Positions 15,358-23,560 of a DNA stretch of 64,000 nucleotides are shown here, piece by piece. The translations under genes were made by a program, and so were the position numbers. Origin of the DNA: an uncultured Nocardioides sp. (lineage in GTDB: Bacteria; Actinomycetota; Actinomycetes; Propionibacteriales; Nocardioidaceae). The stretch's first letter is position 1; every line of letters begins with the position of its first letter. The notes beneath the pieces were generated by a model. That model did not search any database, had not been told where the DNA came from, and saw only the letters and a list, made by a program, of their open reading frames with translations. The stretch spans positions 744,001 through 808,000 of the forward strand of contig NZ_CANLDB010000001.1 in NCBI RefSeq assembly GCF_947489365.1. The letters are read 5' to 3'.

Positions 15358-15972
15358 ATGTCCCGCCTCCACCTCGCCGTGCTGGTCAGCTCGGTGCTGT
15401 TCCTGGCCCCGGCGCCGACGACGGTGCCGCTCGCGGCGGCCTCTCCCGTGCCGGCCGCGGGCGGATTGCCTGCCGGCCGGGTAGTCGTGACCGATGCCTC
15501 GGACGACGCCTTTGGCCGACCGTCCCTGCGCCCTGCCGCCGAGGTCGTGAGCGCCAGCTACACCCTGCCCGGTGACGGCCGTGTGCGGCTTCGGATGGGC
15601 CTGCGGTTCCGTCATCTGCGCGATCGTGACGAGGCTCGCGGCCGTGTGCGCCAGCTCGCCACCACGGTCCTGACGACGCCCCGGGCCGAGTACCTCGTGA
15701 TCGCCGCCAGCGGGGTCCGCACGGCCGCGCGAGTCCTGCGCCTCACGGACGACGGCACCGTCCGGGTGCGGCCGGACAGCCTGACGGTCCGAACCCTGCC
15801 GGGTCCTCGGGGCGTGCTGGCGGTGCAGACCTCCACGGAGTGGATCGACGGGGACGAGGTCCGCTTCCAGAGCTTTGGCTCCGCAGGCCGGGGGCGCCCG
15901 GCCCGCGACCGGATGAGCCGGACGTCGTCCATCGCCCTGAGGTCTCCGGCGGGAGACCCGCGAACCGGCTAG
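15358..15972 (+). CDS. Secreted protein of unknown function
   Basis: A 204-residue protein with a signal peptide (LAVLVSSVLFLAPAPTTVPLAAASP). The mature part is rich in beta-forming stretches (SYTLPGDGRVRLRMGLRFRHL, EYLVIAASGVRTAARVLRL) and Arg, with no Cys. I do not recognise a family. Codon use is slightly less GC-extreme than that of its neighbours (several TTT and GAT codons), which may mean a more recent arrival. GAGGGAG precedes the ATG. Its last bases overlap the end of the convergent SDR gene by 4 bases. Confidence 0.6.
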   Translation: MSRLHLAVLVSSVLFLAPAPTTVPLAAASPVPAAGGLPAGRVVVTDASDDAFGRPSLRPAAEVVSASYTLPGDGRVRLRMGLRFRHLRDRDEARGRVRQLATTVLTTPRAEYLVIAASGVRTAARVLRLTDDGTVRVRPDSLTVRTLPGPRGVLAVQTSTEWIDGDEVRFQSFGSAGRGRPARDRMSRTSSIALRSPAGDPRTG

Positions 15973-16778
15973 CGACCCAGCGTCTGCAGGCGTTGCAGCG
16001 CGCGGTCCGGGACGGTACGGGCGGCCGCGGTGATGACCCGGTAGCGCCGGGTGGGCACCGACAGCGCCCGGCCGCGGGCCAGGTCGTCGAGGGCCCGGGC
16101 GGCGACGCGGTCGGCGTCCAGCCACAGCGGGCCGCGCCCGGGGGCCACCCCCATCCGGGTGTGGAACTCGGTCCGGACGAAGCCCGGGCAGGTCACGGCC
16201 ACGCGGACCCCGCGGTCGGCGTACTCGGCGGCGGCCCAGGTGCTGAACCGCACGAGCCACGCCTTGGCGGCGCCGTAGGTCCCGCGGGGGAGGAAGGCCG
16301 CGACGCTGGCGACGTTGAGGACGGACCCGTGGCCGCGCTCGGTCATCTGTGTCAGCGCGGCGTGGGTGAGGCGCATCGGGGCGGTGACGAGCAGGTCGAG
16401 CATGGCCTGCTCCTGCTCCACGTCGTGGTCGAGGAAGCGGCCGCGCAGGCCGGCGCCGGCGTTGTTGACCAGCAGGGCGACGGGCCGCTCGGGCTCGGCG
16501 AGGCGCCGCTCGACGGTGGCGAGCTCCACGGGGTCGCTGAGGTCGGCGGGCAGCACCTCCACCTCGACGCCGTACGCCGAACGGAGGCGGGCGGCGACCG
16601 CCTCCAGCCGTGGGGCGTCCCGGGCGACCAGCACGAGGTCGTGGCCCCGCTCGGCCAGGAGCCGCGCGAAGGACCAGCCGAGACCCGCCGAGGCGCCGGT
16701 GACCAGGGCGGTGCCCCCTCCGCCGGCCACCTCGCCCGTCGCGCCGGAGGTGGGTACGGCGGCGGTGCGGGATCCCAT
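15969..16778 (-). CDS. Short-chain dehydrogenase/reductase
   Basis: A 269-residue SDR with TALVTGASAGLGWSFA (dinucleotide loop), LLVNNAGAG, SVLNVASVAAF (catalytic Ser) and TYGAAKAWL (catalytic Tyr and Lys). It is of the classical type that often acts on lipid or ketone substrates. The ATG at 16778 was preferred to an upstream one because GGTGGAG stands 5 bases before it. It is divergent from the ParA gene. No substrate can be inferred. Confidence 0.87.
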   Translation of the reverse strand: MGSRTAAVPTSGATGEVAGGGGTALVTGASAGLGWSFARLLAERGHDLVLVARDAPRLEAVAARLRSAYGVEVEVLPADLSDPVELATVERRLAEPERPVALLVNNAGAGLRGRFLDHDVEQEQAMLDLLVTAPMRLTHAALTQMTERGHGSVLNVASVAAFLPRGTYGAAKAWLVRFSTWAAAEYADRGVRVAVTCPGFVRTEFHTRMGVAPGRGPLWLDADRVAARALDDLARGRALSVPTRRYRVITAAARTVPDRALQRLQTLGR

Positions 16779-16858
16779 TGCTCCACCCTTCCCGGACGGG
16801 GCCCGGCGCACAAGATCGGGGACCCCGACGATCCCGGGACGATCCGGCATGATGGGTC

Positions 16859-17632
16859 GTGATGACCACCTGCCTCGCGATCGCCAACCAGAAGGGCGGC
16901 GTCGCCAAGACGACGTCCGTCGCCTCCCTCGGGGCCGCGCTCGCCGAGCTCGGGTCCTCGGTGCTGCTGATCGACCTCGACCCGCAGGCGTGCCTGACCT
17001 TCTCGTTGGGGATCGACCCCGAGGACGTCGAGGTCTCGGTGCACCACGTGCTCACCCAGGGTGTCGACCCGACCGAGGTCATCGTCGAGACCGAGGACGG
17101 CGTCAGCCTGCTGCCGGCCACCATCGAGCTCGCCCGCGCCGAGGCGGACCTGCTGACCCGCACGGGTCGCGAGCACGTGCTGCGGACGCTCCTCGAGCAG
17201 CTCGCCGAGGCCGGCGTGCACTACGACTGGGTGCTCCTCGACTGCCCGCCGTCGCTCGGCGTGCTCACGGTCGCGGCGCTGACCGCCGCCGACGGGGTCG
17301 TCGTCCCGCTGCAGTGCGAGACGCTGTCGCACCGCGGGGTGGGCCAGCTCCTCGACACCGTGCACGACGTGCGCCGGTTCACGAACCGGTCGCTCGAGGT
17401 GTGGGGCGTCCTGCCCACCCTGTACGACGGCCGCACCAACCACGCGCGGGCGGTGCTGGACACGATCTCCGAGACCTACGGCCTCGAGGTGCTGCAGCCG
17501 CCCATCCCGAAGACGATCAAGTTCGCGGAGGCGCCGGCCGCGGGCCGGTCGATCCTGTCCACGGGGCGTCGTACCAAGGGGGCGCAGGCGTACCGCGAGG
17601 TCGCCGAGTCGCTGGTGAAGCGGGCCGGCTGA
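16859..17632 (+). CDS. ParA family ATPase
   Basis: A 257-residue P-loop ATPase with the deviant Walker A NQKGGVAKTTS, Walker A' LLIDLDPQ and Walker B-like DWVLLDCPPSLG. It is the ParA/Soj type. There is no ParB gene next to it, so it is likely not the chromosome partition ParA. It matches the position of a Soj-like gene near the helicase in the mycobacterial block (Rv3213c, recalled). The start may be GTG 16859 or the adjacent ATG 16862. Confidence 0.87.
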   Translation: MMTTCLAIANQKGGVAKTTSVASLGAALAELGSSVLLIDLDPQACLTFSLGIDPEDVEVSVHHVLTQGVDPTEVIVETEDGVSLLPATIELARAEADLLTRTGREHVLRTLLEQLAEAGVHYDWVLLDCPPSLGVLTVAALTAADGVVVPLQCETLSHRGVGQLLDTVHDVRRFTNRSLEVWGVLPTLYDGRTNHARAVLDTISETYGLEVLQPPIPKTIKFAEAPAAGRSILSTGRRTKGAQAYREVAESLVKRAG

Positions 17633-17645
17633 GTCGGCTGGCCGC

Positions 17646-18476
17646 TCAGAGGGCCCGCATGCCGCCACCCTGCGGCACGAACGTCGTCCCCATGAGCAGC
17701 GGGACGTCGTCGGCGACGTCGAGCGCCGCGGCGATGCTGACGTCCTCGCCGTAGCCGCGCTCCACCAGCTCCCGGCCGCTGCCGGTGGCCCGCAGGGCGA
17801 CCTCGATGTCGCCGTCCGCGCCCACCGCCGCACGCCAGGCGGCGAGGGCGACCGCGGCCTCCGGGGAGGGCGTCAGGTCGGGCACCGCGGCGACGAGTGC
17901 CTCCAGGACCGCGCCCGCGCCGTACAGGTCCTCGGCGGCGGGGCGCAGCGACCCGTCGCGGGCCCAGCGCTCGCCGGCGGGGACGAGCGCGACGGCGCTG
18001 CCCTCGGCCATCCGCTCGGCCAGCCAGCCCGCGACCGCGGTGCGGTTGCGCAGGCACCCCGCGACGACGCCGGCACAGCGCTCGGCGAGGTCCACGGCGG
18101 TGGTGGCGCCGTTGGGGGAGGGGAGCACGACCCGGCGCAGGTCGGCGGGGGCGTCGCGCAGGGACGCCGGCGACAGGGACACCCCGTCGCGCTCCCTGGC
18201 CTCGTCACGGCCCAGGGCACGGACCGCCGCGTGCTCGGCGGCGTACGCGTCGGCGTCCTCGTCGGGACGCGACGCCCGCCAGGGCAGCACGTCGATCCCG
18301 GCGCCGACGGCGACACTCACGCAGGTGGTGAACGACAGGACGTCGACGACCACGGCGTACGTGTGGCGGTCGACGACCTCCGCGCCGCCCACCGGCCCCC
18401 ACTCGAGGCGCAGCCGGTGGCCCGCCTGGTCGTACGGCGAGGGGTGGGAGGCGCCGAGCGCCGGCTCGGGGGTCAT
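17646..18476 (-). CDS. 2-phosphosulfolactate phosphatase-like protein (ComB family)
   Basis: A 276-residue protein with the ComB landmarks VVVDVLSFTTC, LPSPNGATT and VVAGCLRNRTAV, which form the active-site region of the 2-phosphosulfolactate phosphatase fold. In methanogens ComB makes sulfolactate for coenzyme M. Actinobacterial homologues are widespread and their substrate is uncertain. The ATG overlaps the stop of the upstream helicase gene on the minus strand by 4 bases (ATGA), so the pair is translationally coupled. Confidence 0.82.
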   Translation of the reverse strand: MTPEPALGASHPSPYDQAGHRLRLEWGPVGGAEVVDRHTYAVVVDVLSFTTCVSVAVGAGIDVLPWRASRPDEDADAYAAEHAAVRALGRDEARERDGVSLSPASLRDAPADLRRVVLPSPNGATTAVDLAERCAGVVAGCLRNRTAVAGWLAERMAEGSAVALVPAGERWARDGSLRPAAEDLYGAGAVLEALVAAVPDLTPSPEAAVALAAWRAAVGADGDIEVALRATGSGRELVERGYGEDVSIAAALDVADDVPLLMGTTFVPQGGGMRAL

Positions 18477-20143
18477 TCCGAGGCGGGTGCCTGCTCGCCG
18501 GTCGCCGACGAGCGGCGGCGACGACGACGGTTGCGCGAGCGCGGGGCCCCGCCCTCGGCTCCCGCGTCCGCAGCGGCGGGTGCGTCGCCGCCCGTGACCG
18601 CCGTGACCGCTGCGGCGTCGTCCTCGCCGGCGCGGGTGCGCGTCCGGTTGCGGTCGCGCGCCGGCCGGTCGCCCTCGCGTCGGCGGGAGCGGCCGCCGTC
18701 ACGGCCGCCGTCACGGCCGCCGTCTCGGCCGCCGTCGCGTCCGCCGGAGCGCTCTCGCGGCGCCTGCGGGGCGGGCGGCACGATGCGACCCGTGGTGCCC
18801 TCGGGGATGCCGAGGTCGGTGTAGATGAGGGGCGAGGTGGAGTACGTCTCCGGCGGCGACGGGAACGGCAGGTCGAGCGCGTTGTTGATCATGGTCCAGC
18901 GGTGCAGGTCGGACCAGTCGACGAACGTGATCGCGACGCCCGAGGCGCCGGCGCGGCCGGTGCGACCGATGCGGTGCAGGTAGGTCTTCTCGTCCTCGGG
19001 GCACGTGTAGTTGATGACGTGCGAGACGCCGCGGACGTCGATGCCGCGGGCGGCGACGTCGGTGGCGACGAGGACGCGGACCTTGTCCTCGCGGAACCGC
19101 GCCATCGCCTTCTCGCGGGCGGCCTGCTGGAGGTCGCCGTGGAGCGGCGCCGCGGAGAAGCCCCGCTCGGCGAGGTCGTCGGCGATGCGCTGGGCCTGCC
19201 GCTTCGTGCGGGTGAAGACGATGGTCTTCTCGCAGTCGTCGGCCTGCAGGACGCGGGCGATGATCTCGGGCTTGTCGAGGTCGTGCGCCTGGTAGATGTA
19301 CTGCGCCGTGGCCGGCACCGTCTGGGTGTCCGAGGACGACTCGGCCCGGATGTTCATCGGGTGGCGCATGTGGCGGCGGGCCAGCGCGACGATCGCACTC
19401 GGCATCGTCGCGGAGAAGAGCATGGTCTGGCGCTTCTCCGGCGTCTTCGCGATGAGGCGCTCGACGTCGGGCAGGAAGCCCAGGTCCAGCATCTCGTCGG
19501 CCTCGTCGAGGACGAGCGCGTGGACGTGGGAGAGGTCCAGCGCGCGACGGTCCGCCAGGTCGAGCAGGCGACCCGGGGTGCCGACGACGACCTCGACGCC
19601 CGCGGTCAGCGCGTCGAGCTGCGACTCGTAGCCGACGCCGCCGTACACGGTGAGGACGCGGAGGCCGATGTCCTCGCTGGCGAGGTGGAGGTCGCGGGAG
19701 ACCTGGAGCGCGAGCTCGCGGGTCGGGGCGACGACGAGGGCCTGCGGCTTGCCCTGCGGCAGGTCGCCGTACCCGGGGGCGTCGACGGCGGTGCTGCGCT
19801 GCAGCAGCGGGATGCCGAACGCCAGCGTCTTGCCCGTGCCCGTGCGGGCCTGGCCGATCAGGTCGGCGCCGCCCAGGGCGACCGAGAGGGTCATCTCCTG
19901 GATCGGGAACGGGTGGGTGATGCCCTTGCGGTCGAGCGCGTCGCAGATCCCGGGCATGACGCCGAGGTCGCGGAACGTGTGGACGACGGCGGGCTCGGCG
20001 GCCTGCTCGGCCGTGTCGTCGGTGGTCTCGTCGGTGGTGATGTCGGTCGCCGCGACGGCCTCGAGGGCGTCGTCGGGCTCCGGGGAGCTCAGGGAGTTCA
20101 GTGTCTCGTCGCTTCCGTGCGTAGGTCCGTGGTGGTTCGACAC
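18473..20143 (-). CDS. DEAD-box RNA helicase
   Basis: About 556 residues. The Q-motif region HTFRDLGVMPGICDAL is followed by ARTGTGKT (motif I), PTRELALQ (Ia), TPGRLLDL, VLDEADEM (II), FSAT (III), TDVAARGIDV (V) and HRIGRTGRAG (VI). The C-terminal 100 residues are an arginine-glycine tail (GGRDGG repeats, then SRNRRRRRRSS) of the kind that binds RNA in RhlE/CsdA-type helicases. It is probably involved in rRNA or mRNA remodelling. The start is uncertain: GTG 20143 was chosen because it precedes the acidic N-terminal stretch, but no good ribosome site is visible. It is divergent from the ferritin-like gene. Confidence 0.9.
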   Translation of the reverse strand: MSNHHGPTHGSDETLNSLSSPEPDDALEAVAATDITTDETTDDTAEQAAEPAVVHTFRDLGVMPGICDALDRKGITHPFPIQEMTLSVALGGADLIGQARTGTGKTLAFGIPLLQRSTAVDAPGYGDLPQGKPQALVVAPTRELALQVSRDLHLASEDIGLRVLTVYGGVGYESQLDALTAGVEVVVGTPGRLLDLADRRALDLSHVHALVLDEADEMLDLGFLPDVERLIAKTPEKRQTMLFSATMPSAIVALARRHMRHPMNIRAESSSDTQTVPATAQYIYQAHDLDKPEIIARVLQADDCEKTIVFTRTKRQAQRIADDLAERGFSAAPLHGDLQQAAREKAMARFREDKVRVLVATDVAARGIDVRGVSHVINYTCPEDEKTYLHRIGRTGRAGASGVAITFVDWSDLHRWTMINNALDLPFPSPPETYSTSPLIYTDLGIPEGTTGRIVPPAPQAPRERSGGRDGGRDGGRDGGRDGGRSRRREGDRPARDRNRTRTRAGEDDAAAVTAVTGGDAPAAADAGAEGGAPRSRNRRRRRRSSATGEQAPASE

Positions 20144-20291
20144 AGGCGGCGTGCCGTCGAGGTACTCACGGACCCACCGCGCACATGCGCCCGGCGGCGG
20201 TGTCAGGACTGCCGCCAGGGGTCTCGAGGGGGCGCTCCGGGAGGGGCGCGCGCCGTACGAGTGGACTCCAGGGTATCGGTAGGGTGCGCGC

Positions 20292-21017
20292 ATGACCGTA
20301 CCGACGCCGGAGGACGACCTCACGACCACGGCGCCGGTCCCGGACTCGGCCCTGGCCGACGAGGGCTACCGCGCCGCGGTCGTCGACCTCCTGGCGGCGG
20401 TGGCGTACGGCGAGATCTCGGCGTTCGAGCGGCTCGCCGAGGACGCGAAGCTGGCCCCGAACCTGGCCGACATGGTCGAGCTGAGCACGATGGCCGCCGC
20501 CCAGCTCGGGCACGTCGTCGAGCTGCGGGAGCGCCTGTACGCCCTGGGGGTCGACCCCTTCGACGCGATGGAGCCCTTCCGGGTCCCGATCGACGAGTTC
20601 CACCGCCACACCGCCCCGGCGGACTGGTGGGAGGGCCTCGTCAAGGCTTACGTCGGCGACGGACTCGCCGCCGACTTCTACCTCGAGGTCGCGGGCTTCC
20701 TCGACGAGTCGACCGCCGACCTCATCACCCGCACGCTGACCGACGTCCACCACTCGGAGTTCGTCGTCGGACGGGTCACGCAGGCCATCGAGGCGGACCC
20801 GCCGCTCGGCGGCCGCCTGGCGCTGTGGGGCCGCCGCCTGATGGGGGAGGCCCTGTCACAGGCGCAGCGCGTCGCGGCGGAGCGCGAGTCCCTGCTCGAC
20901 CTGGTCGCCGGCGGCGTCGGCCGCCCGGGCCTGGACCTGCTCGAGCTCGGCCGGATGTTCACCCGCATGACCGAGCGTCACAACCAGCGGATGGGCACCC
21001 TCGGGCTGGCCTTCTAG
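20292..21017 (+). CDS. Ferritin-like fold protein (MiaE-like)
   Basis: A 241-residue all-helical protein with Glu/His motifs expected of a diiron four-helix bundle (YGEISAFERLAEDA; MAAAQLGHVVEL; YLEVAGFLDE; DVHHSEFV). It matches actinobacterial proteins annotated as ferritin-like or MiaE-type hydroxylase and corresponds in position to Rv3210c (recalled). Whether it hydroxylates tRNA or another substrate is not known. TAGGGT (20280-20285) ends 6 bases before the ATG, suggesting a leaderless transcript. Confidence 0.82.
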   Translation: MTVPTPEDDLTTTAPVPDSALADEGYRAAVVDLLAAVAYGEISAFERLAEDAKLAPNLADMVELSTMAAAQLGHVVELRERLYALGVDPFDAMEPFRVPIDEFHRHTAPADWWEGLVKAYVGDGLAADFYLEVAGFLDESTADLITRTLTDVHHSEFVVGRVTQAIEADPPLGGRLALWGRRLMGEALSQAQRVAAERESLLDLVAGGVGRPGLDLLELGRMFTRMTERHNQRMGTLGLAF

Positions 21018-21130
21018 GCGCCCGGTCGGCACGACTGCGCAGCAGCAGAACGGCGTCGAGTCGGCACCTCTGCGCACCCTGACCGCCCGCTCGGGCCCTC
21101 AGGACTGCGCAGACGTGCCGACTCGAGCCC
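21018..21130. repeat. Degenerate repeat array C in a convergent gap
   Basis: GTCGGCACGACTGCGCAG (21025), GAGTCGGCACCTCTGCGCA (21058) and an inverted copy (TGCGCAGACGTGCCGACTC, ending 21124) fill the whole gap between two convergent genes. The motif is a variant of the arrays at 11.3 and 45.1 kb (GAGTCGGC, then a few bases, then TGCG), but the pitch is 33-35 rather than 32. It probably forms bidirectional hairpins. Confidence 0.7.
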
Positions 21131-21352
21131 TCAGGAGCGGAAGCCGACGGTGCCCTGCGTGGTGGCGCCGATCTCGACGTACGCCAGGTGGCCGGCGGGG
21201 ACGAGCACGGTGCGGCCCTTCGTGTCGGTGAGGGTGAGGACGCCGGAGGCGGCGACGGCCTCGGCGACCTGCGAGCGGAGCTCGTCGGCGGACAGGTCGC
21301 TGTCGACGGACAGCTCGCGCGGGGCGTTGCGGATGCCGATCTTGACGTCCAT
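21131..21352 (-). CDS. DUF3107 family protein
   Basis: A 73-residue protein beginning MDVKIGIRNAPREL, with DTKGRTVLVPAGHLAYVEIG near the end. It is the small actinobacterial family recalled as DUF3107 (Rv3208A/TB9.4 in M. tuberculosis). The function is unknown. AGGAGG lies 7 bases before the ATG. It lies downstream of the TetR gene on the same strand, as in mycobacteria where the two genes are neighbours. Confidence 0.88.
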   Translation of the reverse strand: MDVKIGIRNAPRELSVDSDLSADELRSQVAEAVAASGVLTLTDTKGRTVLVPAGHLAYVEIGATTQGTVGFRS

Positions 21353-21416
21353 GGGGTGCCTCCTGGGTCTGGGTGGTGCGGGTTCGCTGCGGGTTCGCTG
21401 CCGGTCGTGGGGGCGC

Positions 21417-22070
21417 TCAGTCGTGCATCGGGTAGCCGCGGATCCCGCGCCACGCGAGACCGGAGACCAGGGCGGACGCGACCTCGAGGCCGATCCCGCT
21501 CTCGTCGTCGCCGTGCTCCACGAGCCAGAACCGGGCGCTGACCTGCGCCATTCCCACCAGGGACACCGCCAGGAGGCGGGCCTCGGCCTGGGGCAGGTCG
21601 GTGTCGTTGGCGATGACGGCGGCGATGAGGTCGGCGCACTCGGAGGTGACGCGGTCGACCTGGGCGCGGACGGCGGGCTCGCTGGTCAGGTCGGACTCGA
21701 AGACGAGACGGAAGGCGCCCGCGGCGTCGGCGACGTAGGAGTAGAAGACCCCCATCGCCGCCTCGACGCGGGTGCGGTTGTCCTGGGTCGACGACAGGGC
21801 GTCGCGGCAGTTGGCGATGACGTCGTCGGCGGCGACCTCCAGCAGCGCGAGGTAGAGGTCGAGCTTGCCGGGGAAGTGCTGGTAGAGCACCGGCTTCGAG
21901 ACCCCGGCGCGCTCGGCGATGTCGTCCATCGCGGCGGCGTGGTACCCCTGGGCGACGAAGACGCCGAGCGCCGACTCCAGGAGCTGCTCGCGGCGCTCGC
22001 GGCGGGGCATGCGCACACCGCGGCCACCCACCTCGGGGGCCGCGTCGGCTCTCGGCTGCCCTGCGGTCAC
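21417..22070 (-). CDS. TetR/AcrR family transcriptional regulator
   Basis: A 217-residue protein with an N-terminal TetR helix-turn-helix (RREQLLESALGVFVAQGYHAA, then MDDIAERAGVSKPVLYQHF, then GKLDLYLALL) and a helical ligand-binding C-terminus. The GTG at 22070 was chosen because TAGGGT (22079-22084 on the minus strand) ends 8 bases before it, giving a leaderless start. An ATG 20 codons further on is an alternative. An ACCCGTGGGTAG element overlaps that -10 box and recurs at the acyl-CoA dehydrogenase promoter at 10.07 kb, suggesting autoregulation and a distant target. It is homologous in position to Rv3208 (recalled). Confidence 0.87.
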   Translation of the reverse strand: MTAGQPRADAAPEVGGRGVRMPRRERREQLLESALGVFVAQGYHAAAMDDIAERAGVSKPVLYQHFPGKLDLYLALLEVAADDVIANCRDALSSTQDNRTRVEAAMGVFYSYVADAAGAFRLVFESDLTSEPAVRAQVDRVTSECADLIAAVIANDTDLPQAEARLLAVSLVGMAQVSARFWLVEHGDDESGIGLEVASALVSGLAWRGIRGYPMHD

Positions 22071-22078
22071 GTCGAGAA

Positions 22079-22093
22079 CCCTACCCACGGGTC
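22079..22093 (-). promoter_or_regulatory. TetR gene promoter with shared operator (ACCCGTGGGTAGGGT)
   Basis: Read on the minus strand, ACCCGTGGGTAGGGT ends 8 bases before GTG 22070. Its last six bases are the -10 box. The same sequence, with one mismatch, is found at 10071-10085 in front of the acyl-CoA dehydrogenase gene with the -10 in the same place. Confidence 0.6.
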
Positions 22094-22220
22094 ACCTCGG
22101 TCGGTGTCGCGGACCGGACGGCGGCCCGCCGGACCGGAACAAGCCTGGGAGGATCGACGTTCGCACAGGTGCCGGGGCCCGCACCGGGTCCCTTCATCCG
22201 ATCCAACCGAGGAGTACGTC

Positions 22221-23429
22221 GTGAGCTACCCCGCTCTCGTGGAGCCGGCCGACGAGCTGACCATCGACGAGGTGCGGCGCTACAGCCGCCACCTGATCAT
22301 CCCCGACGTCGGGATGTCCGGCCAGAAGCGGCTGAAGAACGCCAAGGTCCTGGTCATCGGCGCCGGCGGCCTCGGCAGCCCCGCGCTGCTCTACCTCGCC
22401 GCCGCGGGCGTCGGGACGCTCGGCATCGTCGAGTTCGACGAGGTCGACGAGTCCAACCTGCAGCGCCAGGTCATCCACGGCCAGTCGGACGTCGGCCGTT
22501 CGAAGGCGCAGTCCGCGAAGGACTCGATCGCCGAGGTGAACCCGCTGGTGAACGTGGTCGTCCACGAGGAGCGCCTCGAGAACGACAACGTCTACGCGAT
22601 CTTTGAGGGCTACGACCTCATCGTCGACGGCACCGACAACTTCGCCACCCGCTACCTCGTCAACGACGCGGCGTACTTCGCCGGCATCCCCTACGTCTGG
22701 GGCTCGATCTACCGCTTCGACGGCCAGGCCTCGGTCTTCGCGCCGTCGCTCGACGGGATCGACGGCGAGGCCCCCTGCTACCGCTGCCTCTACCCCGAGC
22801 CCCCGCCGCCGGGCATGGTGCCGTCGTGCGCCGAGGGCGGCGTGCTGGGCGTGTTGTGCGCCAGCATCGGCTCGATCCAGGTCAACGAGGCCATCAAGCT
22901 GCTCACCGGCATCGGCGACCCGCTGGTCGGCAAGCTGATGATCTACGACGCCCTCGAGATGGAGTACCGCAAGCTGAAGGTCCGCAAGGACCCCAACTGC
23001 GCTCTCTGCGGCGAGAACGCGACCGTCACCGAGCTCATCGACTACGAGTACTTCTGCGGCGCCGTCTCCGACGAGGCCGCCGAGGCCGCCGCGGACGCGA
23101 CCATCTCGGTCGTGACCCTCGAGCACATGCTCAAGGAGCGCGAGGAGGGCAGCCGCGACTTCGTCCTCGTCGACGTGCGGGAGCCCAACGAGGCCGAGAT
23201 CAACCACATCCCCGGCGCGATCCTCATCCCGAAGGGCGACTTCCTCAACGGCTCCGCCCTCGAGAAGCTGCCGTCCGACAAGCAGGTCGTCATGCACTGC
23301 AAGACGGGCGTCCGATCCGCGGAGACGCTGGCGATCGTCAAGGGCGCGGGCTACTCGGACGCCGTCCACGTCGGTGGCGGCGTGTCCGCCTGGGTGAACC
23401 AGATCGACCCCAGCCAGCCGTCGTACTGA
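22221..23429 (+). CDS. moeZ: Adenylyltransferase/sulfurtransferase MoeZ
   Basis: A 402-residue fusion. Residues of about 15-260 form an E1-like ThiF/MoeB adenylyltransferase (VIGAGGLGSPALLYLAAAG nucleotide loop, the NLQRQVIH segment, DGTDNFATRYLVND, and CRCLYPEP-type and CALCG cysteine pairs for zinc). Residues of about 290-402 form a rhodanese domain with the active-site Cys in MHCKTGVRS. MoeZ adenylates and sulfurates ubiquitin-like sulfur carriers for molybdopterin, cysteine and thiamine pathways in actinobacteria. GAGGAG lies 6 bases before GTG 22221. It is divergent from the TetR gene. A MoaE gene occurs at 47.5 kb but no other molybdopterin gene is visible. Confidence 0.93.
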   Translation: MSYPALVEPADELTIDEVRRYSRHLIIPDVGMSGQKRLKNAKVLVIGAGGLGSPALLYLAAAGVGTLGIVEFDEVDESNLQRQVIHGQSDVGRSKAQSAKDSIAEVNPLVNVVVHEERLENDNVYAIFEGYDLIVDGTDNFATRYLVNDAAYFAGIPYVWGSIYRFDGQASVFAPSLDGIDGEAPCYRCLYPEPPPPGMVPSCAEGGVLGVLCASIGSIQVNEAIKLLTGIGDPLVGKLMIYDALEMEYRKLKVRKDPNCALCGENATVTELIDYEYFCGAVSDEAAEAAADATISVVTLEHMLKEREEGSRDFVLVDVREPNEAEINHIPGAILIPKGDFLNGSALEKLPSDKQVVMHCKTGVRSAETLAIVKGAGYSDAVHVGGGVSAWVNQIDPSQPSY

Positions 23430-23468
23430 GCCCTCCCGGGGGTCGGCGCAGCACCTCGGAGAACGGTC

Positions 23469-23491
23469 GTGACCCGACCGTGACCTGATCG
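23469..23491 (+). promoter_or_regulatory. Two 11-bp-spaced CGTGACC repeats upstream of first protease
   Basis: GTGACC occurs at 23469 and again at 23480, exactly 11 bases apart, followed by a weaker GCTCCC at 23491. This is the same unit and pitch as the five-copy array in front of the phospholipase D gene at 7.4 kb. A TTGGAC -35-like hexamer is at 23503-23508. A 12-bp-arm hairpin (CGGT.CCGGGCC / GGCCCGG.ACCG) follows at 23512-23540. Confidence 0.35.
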
Positions 23492-23560
23492 CTCCCCGCT
23501 CGTTGGACGTCGGTACCGGGCCCACGAGGCCCGGCACCGACATCCTGGGAGGGAACCCTC

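Noticed and set aside
16859..17632. A ParABS partition locus
   Set aside because: No ParB gene and no parS-like palindrome are seen near this ParA-type ATPase.
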